Shown: positions 32,126 through 40,504, counted from the stretch's first letter. The stretch is 64,000 bases of DNA from Pelagibius sp965227505 (GCF_965227505.1 NZ_OZ245757.1:992001-1056000), one strand, 5' to 3'. A program made the numbers and translations. Notes: generated by a model from the sequence alone, not told the origin.

Positions 32126-33043
32126 TCACGCATCCTGGCGCTCCTCCGCACGGGCACGTTCATGGCGCCGGATCGCGCGGCTTACAGAGCTGTAGTGTAC
32201 ATCAAAATAGGCCGCGATGCTGGCCTGACTATAGTGTCCGGACTGATAGGCCAGGGCCATGGCTTCGTCGCGGCTCTGCGCCTGCTCGGCAAAGTCCTGG
32301 AGCGGCGGCGGCGGGGCCTGCCACTGCGCACGGGGGATCTCAGCAAGACTGCCCCTTGCGGCCGCGGCGCTTCGAGCCTCCTCGCGCATCGCTTCGACGA
32401 AAACCTCCGAGCCCAGGAAGACCTGATGACGCAGATGCTCCCAGACCGGCGGCTGGGGCTCGGTCCCGATCTCCCGCGCGAGGCGCTCTCTCGCCCGTTC
32501 CGGATCGCCCTGACCCGGATCGGGGGCGCAGGCCCGCAGAAGCCCGGCGCGATCGAGCCAGGGCGGAGCCTCACCATCGCGCCCTTGGCCAGCGTGCTCC
32601 CTGCGGGCCAGGCAGTGACGGGCGCTGGACCAGCGCCAGGCGGACGCATCGGGGGCCAGGCCCAGCACCACCGGCTGACGCAGGACCTCGCAGCAGACCG
32701 CAACGAGGTGAGGCCCCGGTTCGACCATCACCGCCCGGTAGCGGCCCTGGAACAGGTGTCCCGCCGTCCCATAGCGCCGGTGAAAGGCCTGTGTGTAGCG
32801 CCCGTTGATCTGCCGCATGCCGCGCGAAAGCGTCGGCGCCTCGGTCACGACGACCAGGTTATAGCGGTCGGGCAGCAGGCAGTAGGCCAGGCATCGCCAC
32901 TGATGGCGGGCGCAGGTCTCGCCCAGAACCTCAAGGAACCGGCGCGAGTCCTCCGGCCCGCGGAAGACGGTCAGGCCCGCATTGCCAAGGGTGGAAATGA
33001 AGTAGGCCGCGCCAGGCCGCTCCAGTCGCAAAGGTCGCGCCAT
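32126..33043 (-). CDS. RAYT-family (REP-associated) transposase homologue lacking catalytic residues
   Basis: The first ~170 residues align by eye with REP-associated tyrosine transposases: MARPLRLERPGAAYFIS, CLAYCLLPDRYNLVVV, LSRGMRQINGRYTQAFHRRY and GHLFQGRYRAVMVE. The HUH metal-binding motif (usually HYHLL) reads RYNLV, and the catalytic Tyr before LNPVRAG is replaced (CCEVLRQPVVLG), so strand transfer should be impossible. A C-terminal extension of ~130 residues ends in a helix-turn-helix (QASIAAYFDVHYSSVSRAIRR). The ATG at 33043 gives the family N-terminus. It is either a decaying relic or a domesticated DNA-binding protein; the intact frame favours the latter. Confidence 0.8.
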   Translation of the reverse strand: MARPLRLERPGAAYFISTLGNAGLTVFRGPEDSRRFLEVLGETCARHQWRCLAYCLLPDRYNLVVVTEAPTLSRGMRQINGRYTQAFHRRYGTAGHLFQGRYRAVMVEPGPHLVAVCCEVLRQPVVLGLAPDASAWRWSSARHCLARREHAGQGRDGEAPPWLDRAGLLRACAPDPGQGDPERARERLAREIGTEPQPPVWEHLRHQVFLGSEVFVEAMREEARSAAAARGSLAEIPRAQWQAPPPPLQDFAEQAQSRDEAMALAYQSGHYSQASIAAYFDVHYSSVSRAIRRHERARAEERQDA

Positions 33044-33369
33044 GGATTGGAGCCTATCCTTCGCATTCGATTTGCGCAAGACCTGACCCCGTTTCACTGC
33101 AGTTGCTCCTGGCCGGAACGCGCTTGGCCGAGGTCATCGGCATGCCGACGCCCGCAAGGGCCCCGCGCCGCGATTACAGGCGAGTCCTCGCGCGGGTTTC
33201 ACCCAAACGTGACGGGACCTTGATCGTTCCCGCATCCATCTGCGCCGTCGACAGGCCATCGCCTTGGGGAGTATCGATGCCTGCAAAGTCTCCCCACACG
33301 CCTGCGTTTAGGGACGTTACAGATGAACAACGACTTCCGGGCCACCGGATCAGCGAAGGACACCTTCTG
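33044..33369. other. 326-bp divergent intergenic region
   Basis: This gap separates the RAYT-like gene (minus) from the DM13 gene (plus). Ahead of the RAYT-like gene the minus strand reads ACGGGGTCAGGTCTTGCGC, a string I recall from leaders of other RAYT-type genes. An open frame from 33103 leads into the DM13 gene but looks non-coding before 33370. No clear promoter or hairpin was identified. Confidence 0.4.
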
Positions 33370-33849
33370 ATGAAGAAACTCATCCTTGTCGCATTTATCG
33401 CCGGCACAGTCGGCTTCGTTGCCGGCAATGCCTTCTGGTATCTGGCCAGCCCTTTGTGGATCGACCAGGTGGTCGATGAGGGGATTTCCCAATCCGAAAC
33501 AGCCCGGATCCTGGCACGCGGCACCTTCTCCGATGCCGATGCCGCCCACCGCGGCCGCGGCACGGCGACGATCTTCGAAGGCACGGACGGCCGGCACACG
33601 CTGCGGCTCAGCGACTTCGAAGTGACAAACGGCCCGGACCTGGAGGTCTGGCTGGTGGCGGCGGAAAACGTCACCGCCTCATCGGATGTGACCGGAAGCG
33701 AATGGCTGGCTCTTGGCCAACTGAAGGGCAACATCGGCGATCAGAACTACGACATTCCCGCCGGGACCGATCTGTCGAAGTACAATTCGGTGGTCATCTG
33801 GTGCGAGCAGTTCGGTGTGCTGTTCTCGCCCGCATCCCTCCTCCGCTGA
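33370..33849 (+). CDS. DM13-domain exported protein
   Basis: The 159-residue protein has an N-terminal anchor or signal (MKKLILVAFIAGTVGFVAGN) and a DM13 domain: ARGTFSDADAAHRGRGTATI, TLRLSDFEVTNGPDLEVWLV and the conserved end YNSVVIWCEQFGVLFSPASL, whose single Cys is the key DM13 residue proposed to take part in redox or electron transfer. The ATG at 33370 has AAGGA 9 nt upstream and decides the start. It is monocistronic, with a terminator 14 bp after the stop. Confidence 0.85.
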   Translation: MKKLILVAFIAGTVGFVAGNAFWYLASPLWIDQVVDEGISQSETARILARGTFSDADAAHRGRGTATIFEGTDGRHTLRLSDFEVTNGPDLEVWLVAAENVTASSDVTGSEWLALGQLKGNIGDQNYDIPAGTDLSKYNSVVIWCEQFGVLFSPASLLR

Positions 33850-33862
33850 GCGCACAAAAAAG

Positions 33863-33888
33863 CGCCTCCTCGATGAATAGAGGAGGCG
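33863..33888. terminator. rho-independent terminator after the DM13 gene
   Basis: A perfect 9-bp stem, CGCCTCCTC/GAGGAGGCG, with an 8-nt loop is followed by GCGAGCTTTTCT on the plus strand. The AAAAAAG before it gives a T-run on the minus strand, so it may work in both directions. Confidence 0.8.
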
Positions 33889-33935
33889 GCGAGCTTTTCT
33901 ATACTGCGTTGAAATAGGGCACTTTTCAAAAATGG

Positions 33936-34033
33936 TGGTGGGGTACCGCTGGTCGCGGCACCCCACCAACCCAGGGACTGGGTAATCCCTGGTATCCCGG
34001 ACTGCTGGGAGATGGGGTTAGCCTTCCGGGATA
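33936..34033. ncRNA. three consecutive strong hairpins (unassigned structured element)
   Basis: This lies in the 311-bp gap between the convergent DM13 and ABC exporter genes. Hairpin 1 (33936-33968) pairs 13 of 14 positions of TGGTGGGGTACCGC with GCGGCACCCCACCA around a 5-nt loop. Hairpin 2 (33971-33992) is CCAGGGA/TCCCTGG. Hairpin 3 (33993-34033) is TATCCCGG/CCGGGATA and starts directly after hairpin 2. On the minus strand hairpin 1 is followed by CCATTTTTG, so the unit could be a small RNA or the exporter's 3' end closed by its own terminator. I do not recognise an RNA family. Confidence 0.45.
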
Positions 34034-34160
34034 GGGGCAGGTCAATGACGAGGAATTTAGGCGCGGCTTGTTTCTGCTCTGTGTCTCGCCATCCGTTTTT
34101 TTGTTTCTTTCACTTCAGATTCTGCGCGGAAAACCGGCAGAACCCGGACCTCCACAGCCG

Positions 34161-35948
34161 CTAGCTGCCGTCCAGCACAAGACCCTGAACCTGCATGGCA
34201 TGCAGTTTCTTGAAGTGGCCGTCCTGGCGCGCCAGCAACTCCGCCTGGCTGCCCTGTTCCACGATCGCGCCGTCACGGAAGACCAGGATGCGGTCGACGC
34301 TGCGCACCGTCGACAGACGGTGCGCGATGACGATCGTGGTGCGCCCTTCCATCAGTTCCTCGATCGCTTCCTGGATCTGGGTTTCCGTGATCGAGTCGAG
34401 ACTGCTGGTCGCCTCGTCGAGAATCAGGATCGGCGCATCGGCCAGAAAAGCGCGGGCCAGGGCAACCCGTTGACGCTCGCCGCCGGAGAGCTTCACGCCG
34501 CGTTCGCCCACCAGGGTCTCGTAGCCCTGGGGCAGCCGTGCGATGAAGTCGTGCGCATGGGCGCGCCGCGCCGCCGCTTCGATCTCGGCCTGGCTCGCTT
34601 CCGGGCGGGCGTAAGCGATGTTCTCCGCAAGGCTGCGGTGAAACAGCGCCGGGTCCTGCGGTACCAGGGCGATCGCCCTGCGCAGACTCTCCTGCGTCGC
34701 CTCCGCCACGTTCTGCCCGTCGATCAGGATGCGGCCGGCATCGACATCGTAAAGACGCTGCACCAGCTTCACGAAGGTCGACTTGCCGCTTCCCGAGGGC
34801 CCCACCAGCGCCACACGCTCCCCTGCTGCGATCTGCAGCGAGAAGTCGGCATAGATCGGCTGCTGCTGATTGCCGTAGCGGAAGGTCACGCCGTCGAAGG
34901 CGATGGCGCCCTGATCGGCGGCCAACGGTTTGGCATCTGCGCGGTCGGCGACGCCGATATCCTGCTTCTCGAAACCGACCAGGTCCTCGATCTCGTTGAT
35001 CGCCTTTTGCATGTTGCGGACATGGTGACCGATTTCACGCAGATAGCCGTGCACGACGAAATAGCTGGTCATCACGAAGGTGACGTCGCCGGCCGTGGCC
35101 AGCCCCTTCGACCAGTACCACAGCGCCAAGACAAGCAGGCCGGCCTGCAGCAGCAACGACATGGCCGAAAGGACCGTGCCGCTGTTGATCTCGCGCGACC
35201 AGGCCCGGCGGGCAAGGCGGCGCCAGCGATCGGCGACGTCGAAGAAGCGGCTGTCCTCGCGCACTTCCGCCCCGAACGACTTCACCGCCGCGTTGCAGGT
35301 CACCGCATCGGCCATCGCAGCGCCCATCGCCGAGTCCGACTTGTTCATAACGACGTTGGCCGGGGCCACGTAGCGCGACGCCAAGGCGATGCTCACCGCC
35401 ACGTAGGTGATGGACGCGACCAGGACGAAGACGCCCATCAGCAGCCAGTGCACCATCAGGTTCGCCGTCACCCCGACCAGAACGATGGCGGCCGGCAGGA
35501 AGCCGATGTAGATGGTGTCGGCGAACTCGTCATAGGCCCACATGCCGCGCGAGATCTTGCGCACCGTCGCGCCGGCGAAGGCGTTGGCCTGCCAGTCGGC
35601 GGAGAACCTCTGCACGCGGTAAAAGGCGTCGCAGACGATCCGCCGCATGGTGATGGTCGCCAGCGGTATCCAGAACCGATAGGACACCTCGCGAAAGACA
35701 TAGAACCCGAGCGAGATGCCGATAAAGGCGGCAAGCGCGGCATAGGCCGCGCCGATCTGGGCGCCCCGTTCGCTGAGCGCGACGTCCGCCAGCGCGTCGA
35801 TCAGCCTGCCTGCGAAGAGTGGCAGGAAGACGTCGCAGAGCGTCGCCAGGGCCATCGTGAAGAATGCGCCGCCGAGCAGCCAGCGAACCTGCAGCCAGTA
35901 ACGGCCGACAAAAGCCGCGGCGTCGCGGAAACCGAATTTGTCCTTCAT
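34161..35948 (-). CDS. ABC exporter, fused membrane and ATPase domains
   Basis: This 595-residue half-transporter works as a dimer. The N-terminal ~320 residues hold six membrane helices of the type I exporter fold; the C-terminal ATPase domain has Walker A GPSGSGKST, Q-loop VPQDPALF, signature LSGGERQRVALARA, Walker B ILILDEATSSLD and H-loop AHRLSTV. It belongs with MsbA/MdlB/Atm-like exporters. The substrate is unknown, and no partner gene is adjacent. Its end faces the structured intergenic element at 33936-34033. Confidence 0.93.
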   Translation of the reverse strand: MKDKFGFRDAAAFVGRYWLQVRWLLGGAFFTMALATLCDVFLPLFAGRLIDALADVALSERGAQIGAAYAALAAFIGISLGFYVFREVSYRFWIPLATITMRRIVCDAFYRVQRFSADWQANAFAGATVRKISRGMWAYDEFADTIYIGFLPAAIVLVGVTANLMVHWLLMGVFVLVASITYVAVSIALASRYVAPANVVMNKSDSAMGAAMADAVTCNAAVKSFGAEVREDSRFFDVADRWRRLARRAWSREINSGTVLSAMSLLLQAGLLVLALWYWSKGLATAGDVTFVMTSYFVVHGYLREIGHHVRNMQKAINEIEDLVGFEKQDIGVADRADAKPLAADQGAIAFDGVTFRYGNQQQPIYADFSLQIAAGERVALVGPSGSGKSTFVKLVQRLYDVDAGRILIDGQNVAEATQESLRRAIALVPQDPALFHRSLAENIAYARPEASQAEIEAAARRAHAHDFIARLPQGYETLVGERGVKLSGGERQRVALARAFLADAPILILDEATSSLDSITETQIQEAIEELMEGRTTIVIAHRLSTVRSVDRILVFRDGAIVEQGSQAELLARQDGHFKKLHAMQVQGLVLDGS

Positions 35949-36344
35949 GGTTTTGTCCGTGCCGCCCGCAGTTCACCCTGCGCGGCAGCCTCCTTATCTT
36001 CTGAACCATCTCAGGCGGCGCGGCGAGCGCCACCACACAGGGAGAGCGACCGAAGGCTCAAGCGGAGAAGGTCAGGAGGCGCACGTGCAGAGGCTGGGTG
36101 CCACGTGAGCCTGAAAGGTCTGGAATGGAAAGATCCGCCGGCCCGGTCAACGTCCCGGGCCGAGGTGCCACCGCCTTAATTGGGTGGCGCAAAGACGCGG
36201 GACGCGACGATGTCGAACATGGTGCTAGGCATCCGCTATCCCTCTTTCTTAAAAGTCTTTGCCAAAGGCGCGCGCACGGCGCCCGACGGAAGGTGTCTTG
36301 TGCCACAAAGACGCGCCGCTGAAAAGTGACAAATCTGTTGAGCC

Positions 36345-36403
36345 ATGGCGGCAGACCCGAAAGGGGTAAGCCCTGCCGTCATGCGCCGTCGGGGGCAAGG
36401 CGC
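36345..36403 (+). other. two adjacent hairpins in a 563-bp non-coding region
   Basis: The gap 35949-36511 has no credible gene. Within it ATGGCGGCAG pairs with CTGCCGTCAT (10 bp, one G-U) around an inner CCC-GAAA-GGG tetraloop hairpin and an unpaired GTAAGCC (36345-36382). GCGCC/GGCGC (36383-36403) follows at once. It lies 109 bp ahead of the secreted-protein gene at 36512 and could be a 5' leader structure. The GAAA tetraloop recalls riboswitch architecture, but no known consensus fits. Confidence 0.35.
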
Positions 36404-36511
36404 AAATAGTTGCAAGCGTCCTTGAACCTAAGAGCACCGTCTAGACGACAGAACTACGCAGGTCACGCTTCCCTTCCAGGACGGATCAGTCAGTGAACGA
36501 GGAGATGGATC

Positions 36512-36949
36512 ATGCGTAGCACCGTTGGAGCAGGCTGCCGCCTGCTGATCACCGCCCCGGTCCTCGCCGTTGCGGTCTCCCTTTTGGCTTCAGCCACCCT
36601 GGCCGAAGCCCAAGCCGGAGAAAACCGGCCTCTTCCCCCATCACACGGGGCCCAGGCAGGTGACGCAATGAAACTGCGCGCGCTGCCGCACAAACCCGGG
36701 CGGACTCTCGGCGCGCAAAGCCAAGGCATGTCAAAGCTGAAAGCGCGTCCCGGCCGGCCCACGGGGCCCGGCAGCTTCGCCGCGCCGCCGCATGAACTGG
36801 CGGACTGGTACTGCGGCAAAGGCTCCGGTCCCGGCGGCTATGCCGAATGCACGGACGATCTGATCGCGTCGTGCAGCGGCACCTATAAGCCGCCCGGCAC
36901 CAACGGGCCCCAACAGACCTGGGGTATGTGCCACGAGTCGACCGGCTGA
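36512..36949 (+). CDS. unknown secreted cysteine-containing protein
   Basis: The 145-residue protein has a signal peptide (LLITAPVLAVAVSLLASATL, cut near AEA-QA), a Pro/Gly/Lys-rich linker of ~60 residues and a compact C-terminal module with four cysteines (WYCGKGSGPGGYAECTDDLI, CSGTYKPPG and a last Cys in WGMCHES). Two disulfides are likely. The ATG has GAGGAG 7 nt upstream. I do not recognise the module. It is monocistronic, flanked by hairpins on both sides. Confidence 0.7.
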   Translation: MRSTVGAGCRLLITAPVLAVAVSLLASATLAEAQAGENRPLPPSHGAQAGDAMKLRALPHKPGRTLGAQSQGMSKLKARPGRPTGPGSFAAPPHELADWYCGKGSGPGGYAECTDDLIASCSGTYKPPGTNGPQQTWGMCHESTG

Positions 36950-36971
36950 TACGCCGAACGGCCCGGGTCTT

Positions 36972-37016
36972 CCGCGCCGCAGGGTTCGCAAGTCCAACGT
37001 GAGCCCTGCGGTGCGG
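36972..37016 (+). terminator. 16-bp hairpin after the secreted-protein gene
   Basis: CCGCGCCGCAGGGTTC pairs with GAGCCCTGCGGTGCGG (16 bp with G-U pairs) around a 13-nt loop, 22 bp past the stop codon. It lacks a T-run, so it may be a terminator helped by Rho or an RNA-stabilising hairpin. Confidence 0.5.
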
Positions 37017-37145
37017 AGACTGTTCCGGGGACCGGGACATCGTCTGTCGCGAACACCGAACGGACACTGCAATCGCAGGGGGCCTATGCTATGCAGTCTG
37101 CAGCTCTGCGCACATCGGGTGAGCGCAGGTTTGCAGGAGTGAGCG

Positions 37146-38180
37146 ATGGCCCAGGCAGCCGCCCTTGATGCGTCCCCCTTTCGTCCGCTGAATCCGGCGG
37201 ACGACGCGCTGCTTCATGTCCGCTGCGGCAGCGACATCTACGAAGGCCTGCGGGAGGCCGGCATCCCCGGAAGCTTTCTCGAGGTGTCGGACCCGCTCTG
37301 CCAGGGGCCGCTTTCCCCGATGCACGCGCCCGGCGCGCTGCGCCGTCACCGTGCCGACGTGATCGCCTCGACCTACAAGGATATCGGCAATGCTGACCAG
37401 GTATTTGAGAAGCTGGAAGCCGAGGCCTGGGGGCTGAAGCACCTGGATCGCTATACCAGGATCGTCCTCTGGTTCGAGCACGATCTCTACGATCAGGCGA
37501 TCCTCCTGCGTCTCCTTGCAGACTTCGGCAAGCGGCCCGCGCTGCAGGATCGCCTTTACCTGATCGCAATCGACGGCTTTGCGGGCATCGACCGCTTCAT
37601 CGGCCTGGGCCAGCTTGCCCCCGACCAGCTGGCTCAGCTGTGGGGACGCGAAGCGGCCATCACCCAAGCTCAGTTTGACGAAGCGGCGGTACTCTGGGCG
37701 CGCTACAGCAGCGGTGACCCCTTGGCATTGCAGGACAGCCTGCAGGCGGTCGGCGGCACCCTTCCCTTTGCGCGGGCGGCCCTGCGGCGCCACCTGCAGG
37801 AGCTGCCCTGGATCGACAGCGGGCTGGGACTGACGGAGCAGCTCGCCCTGACCGCGATCGCCGAAGGGGCGGCCACACCGGGCAGGGTTTTCGGCAGGCT
37901 CATGAGGGATCTGGACCCCCAACCCTATCTGGGGGATGCCATGTTCTGGCCCATCCTCGCCGGGCTGGCCAAAGCGCCGGCACCGGCGGTTACTGCGTTC
38001 TCAGAGTGGCGCGATCCAATCGAACTGACGGATCTGGGCCGCCGTCTTCTCGATGGCCAAGGCAACTGGCTGGATCAGGGACGCCTGGATCGCTGGGTCG
38101 GCGGCCTGCATCTGGTCGGCCAGCACCCGCCTTACCTCTGGGATCCGGCGCGAAGCCGCGCAGTTCCCGGGCCAGGCTGA
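37146..38180 (+). CDS. DUF1835 domain protein
   Basis: The 344-residue soluble protein begins with the DUF1835 pattern LLHVRCGSDIYEGLREAGIP, FLEVSDPLCQGPLSP and the acidic motif VLWFEHDLYDQAILLRLLAD. The C-terminal ~130 residues contain a winged-helix-like segment (LTEQLALTAIAEGAATPGRV) as in many family members. The HVRCGSD and EHDLYDQ motifs are conserved, but no activity is established. It is a single gene with no evident partner. Confidence 0.85.
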   Translation: MAQAAALDASPFRPLNPADDALLHVRCGSDIYEGLREAGIPGSFLEVSDPLCQGPLSPMHAPGALRRHRADVIASTYKDIGNADQVFEKLEAEAWGLKHLDRYTRIVLWFEHDLYDQAILLRLLADFGKRPALQDRLYLIAIDGFAGIDRFIGLGQLAPDQLAQLWGREAAITQAQFDEAAVLWARYSSGDPLALQDSLQAVGGTLPFARAALRRHLQELPWIDSGLGLTEQLALTAIAEGAATPGRVFGRLMRDLDPQPYLGDAMFWPILAGLAKAPAPAVTAFSEWRDPIELTDLGRRLLDGQGNWLDQGRLDRWVGGLHLVGQHPPYLWDPARSRAVPGPG

Positions 38181-38190
38181 CCCGGTCAGT

Positions 38191-38231
38191 CGCGACCACC
38201 GGCCAAGCGCGACCACCGGCCAAGCGCGACC
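38191..38231. repeat. 17-bp intergenic tandem repeat
   Basis: CGCGACCACCGGCCAAG occurs twice in perfect tandem, with the first 7 bp of a third copy. It begins 10 bp past the DUF1835 stop codon, in the 180-bp gap before the agmatinase-family gene. Confidence 0.85.
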
Positions 38232-38360
38232 AAAAGACGAAGCGCCCCTCACTGTTTCTCAGAAAGCGCGTGTTGTGCGCGTCCCGCCTTCGCGTCACCC
38301 TGTCAGGCGGTTGTATGCAGTGCCGCCTGCATGCACGAGCCTCGGGACCGAAATCACTTC

Positions 38361-39326
38361 ATGGCGAAAAAGCCCCGTTCTTACAAACCGGTCTCCGGCT
38401 TCGCCCTGCCGCGCTTTGCGGGCATTCCCACCTTTATGCGTCTGCCGCACGTTCCCTTGGACGAGCCGGAAGACGTCCAGATCGGCCTGATCGGCGTACC
38501 CTGGGACGGGGGCACGACAAACCGCGCCGGGGCCCGCCACGGTCCGCGCCAGATCCGCGACCTCTCGACCCTCGTGCGCAACGTGCACCATGTCAGCGGC
38601 ATCAAGCCTTTCGACCTGGCGAACTGCGCGGACCTGGGCGACACGCCGGTCAACCCCATCGACCTGAACGACACCATCGACCGTATCGAAACGTTCTACC
38701 GCCAGGTGCATGCCGCCGGCATCGTGCCGCTCTCGGCCGGCGGGGATCATCTGGTCACCCTGCCCATCCTGCGCGCCATCGCCCGCGCGGAGCCCGTCGG
38801 TATGGTGCATTTCGACGCCCACACCGACACCAACGACCGCTACTTCGGCGAACACAAGCTGACACACGGCACCCCCTTCCGCCGTGCCATCGAAGAGGGC
38901 CTGCTCGATCCCAGGCGCACGGTGCAGATCGGCATCCGCGGATCGCTCTACACCAGCCACGACATGGACTGGGGTCTCGAACAGGGGATCCGGGTCATCA
39001 CCATCGAGGAATTCTACGATCTCGGCGTGGATGCGGTCATCCAGGAAGCCTGCCGCGTCGTCGCAGACGGGCCGACCTACCTCTCCTTCGACGTCGACGG
39101 GCTGGACCCCGTTTATGCCCCCGGGACCGGCACGCCGGAGATCGGCGGCTTCACCACCCACGAGGCCCAGCGCATGATCCGCGGCCTGCGCGGCGTTAAC
39201 CTTGTCGGCGGCGACGTGGTCGAAGTCGCCCCGCCTTTCGACCCCAGCGGGGCCACCGCCCTGGTCGGCGCCACCATGATGTATGAGATTCTCTGCCTGC
39301 TCAGCGAAACCGTCGCCAAATCGTAA
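38361..39326 (+). CDS. agmatinase/guanidinobutyrase-family ureohydrolase
   Basis: This 321-residue enzyme belongs to the dimanganese arginase superfamily, which hydrolyses guanidino groups to urea and an amine. All metal-ligand motifs are present: SAGGDHLVTLP, VHFDAHTDTND and SFDVDGLDPVYAPGTGTPE. The length and the early segment FMRLPHVPLDE fit agmatinase-like or guanidinobutyrase-like members; which substrate is used cannot be decided here. The frame runs from an ATG at 38331, but the ATG at 38361 gives a more usual N-terminus (MAKKPRSYKP). No polyamine genes are adjacent. Confidence 0.85.
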   Translation: MAKKPRSYKPVSGFALPRFAGIPTFMRLPHVPLDEPEDVQIGLIGVPWDGGTTNRAGARHGPRQIRDLSTLVRNVHHVSGIKPFDLANCADLGDTPVNPIDLNDTIDRIETFYRQVHAAGIVPLSAGGDHLVTLPILRAIARAEPVGMVHFDAHTDTNDRYFGEHKLTHGTPFRRAIEEGLLDPRRTVQIGIRGSLYTSHDMDWGLEQGIRVITIEEFYDLGVDAVIQEACRVVADGPTYLSFDVDGLDPVYAPGTGTPEIGGFTTHEAQRMIRGLRGVNLVGGDVVEVAPPFDPSGATALVGATMMYEILCLLSETVAKS

Positions 39327-39407
39327 ATGATCGGTTAAAATATCCTTGCAGTTTCAAGGGTATGGTTAACGGCCACGAGGGCCGTGACAGCGATGCAGGA
39401 GGCGATC

Positions 39408-39977
39408 ATGAGGAAGTACAGAGCGGCCCGCGCGCGGGCCCATGCCGCCAAGGTCGACAGCAAACGTCAGGGTCTGCTGCTTGGCGCGGTGATCACGATC
39501 TTGGCCTGTCTGGTTTTGGCCGCGTGGGCGCAACACGTGAATGCCGCCATTCGGGGCCCCGCAACCGCCGATGCCGAAACCATGCAGTCAGACGAGGCGA
39601 TCACGCCCCGGGACGTTCTGATCGGCCGCTGGTACGGTGAGCAGCAGCGGGCGGGCGGCAAGGTCAAACGCTGGACAGTGGAAACCTTCCCGGACGGGGT
39701 CTTTCTCATCACCTTTCGCTTCTACGAGCCCGACGGCGATTACCGCGAACAGATCGAGGTCGGCGAGTGGGCGATTTCCGGTCCGGTTTACTTCCTGTCC
39801 ACCAAGGGGTGGATCGATGGGGACACCCTGCTGGAGGCCGACACCACCAGCCCGGAGCTTTACGACGCTTATCGGATCATCCGTCTGGAGCCCGAGGTCT
39901 TCGAGTACGAGCACTTCGTCAGCGGCAACCGCTACCGCGTACACCGCGTGAGCAGCGGCTTCGCACTGCCGGAGTAG
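39408..39977 (+). CDS. unknown membrane-anchored protein
   Basis: The 189-residue protein has a basic N-terminus, one hydrophobic helix (LLLGAVITILACLVLAAWAQ) and a ~140-residue periplasmic domain with strand-rich motifs: LIGRWYGEQQRAGGKVKRWT, VFLITFRFYE, QIEVGEWAISGPVYFLSTKG and a final YEHFVSGNRYRVHRVS. The pattern suggests a small beta-barrel, lipocalin-like stress-response fold. The ATG at 39408 has AGGAGG 5 nt upstream, so I prefer it to in-frame starts at 39384 and 39393. No family is firmly recognised. Confidence 0.75.
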   Translation: MRKYRAARARAHAAKVDSKRQGLLLGAVITILACLVLAAWAQHVNAAIRGPATADAETMQSDEAITPRDVLIGRWYGEQQRAGGKVKRWTVETFPDGVFLITFRFYEPDGDYREQIEVGEWAISGPVYFLSTKGWIDGDTLLEADTTSPELYDAYRIIRLEPEVFEYEHFVSGNRYRVHRVSSGFALPE

Positions 39978-40002
39978 CGGCGGCAGCAGCGCAGCGGCCC
40001 CA

Positions 40003-40050
40003 CTCGGGTCGCGGTCTCGGGTCGCTGTCTCGGGTCGCGGTTTCAGGTCG
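40003..40050. repeat. 13-bp intergenic tandem repeat at the end of the Lrp gene
   Basis: CTCGGGTCGCGGT, CTCGGGTCGCTGT and CTCGGGTCGCGGT are in tandem, and a fourth degenerate copy runs into the Lrp-family stop codon. It fills most of the 65-bp convergent gap. It has the same unit length, but not the same sequence, as the array at 30207. Confidence 0.85.
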
Positions 40051-40504
40051 CATAGTCGACCGGCAGGGCGGTCGTGTACTTGATCGCCTCCATGGCGAAA
40101 GACGAACTGACGTCGAACAGCGGCACCGCCGCGATGAGGCGCTTGTAGACAGCATCGTAAGCCTTGATGTCCGGCACCACGATCCGCAGCATGTAGTCGA
40201 TCTCGCCACTCATGCGATAAAGTTCCACCACTTCGGGAATGCGGGTGACCTTGGTGGCGAAGTCGGTCAGCCAGTCCTCATCATGCCGCGACGTCCGGAT
40301 GGCGACGAAGACCGTTACCCCGACATTCATCTTCTCCGGATTCAGGAGCGCCACACGCCGCTCGATGATCCCCTCTGCCTCCAGCTTTTGAATGCGCCGC
40401 CAGCAGGGCGAGGCCGAAAGGCCTACCTGCTCGGCGATCTCGGCGACCGGAAGGTCCGCATTTGACTGAAGAACCTTCAGGATTCTGCGGTCAACGTCAT
40501 CCAA
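40043..40504 (-). CDS. Lrp/AsnC-family transcriptional regulator
   Basis: The 153-residue protein has an N-terminal winged helix-turn-helix (DDVDRRILKVLQSNADLPVA, VGLSASPCWRRIQKLEAEGI) and a C-terminal RAM/AsnC effector-binding domain (VEVVELYRMSGEIDYMLRIV-like region, VYKRLIAAVPLFDVSSSFAM). Such proteins sense amino acids as octamers. Its AT-rich upstream region (40505-40600) probably holds its own operator. No obvious target is adjacent, so the regulon is unknown. Confidence 0.92.
   Translation of the reverse strand: MDDVDRRILKVLQSNADLPVAEIAEQVGLSASPCWRRIQKLEAEGIIERRVALLNPEKMNVGVTVFVAIRTSRHDEDWLTDFATKVTRIPEVVELYRMSGEIDYMLRIVVPDIKAYDAVYKRLIAAVPLFDVSSSFAMEAIKYTTALPVDYAT

Noticed and set aside
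32126..33043. Active IS200/IS605-type insertion sequence
   Set aside because: The HUH and Tyr residues are missing, no subterminal hairpins were identified at its ends, and no companion tnpB is present.
34068..36179. 703-codon frame opposite the ABC exporter gene
   Set aside because: It lies wholly opposite a canonical exporter gene and shows no domain or plausible ribosome-binding site.
36345..36403. Cyclic-di-GMP (GEMM) riboswitch
   Set aside because: The GAAA tetraloop stem is reminiscent, but the conserved flanking sequences and receptor partner of the family are not present.
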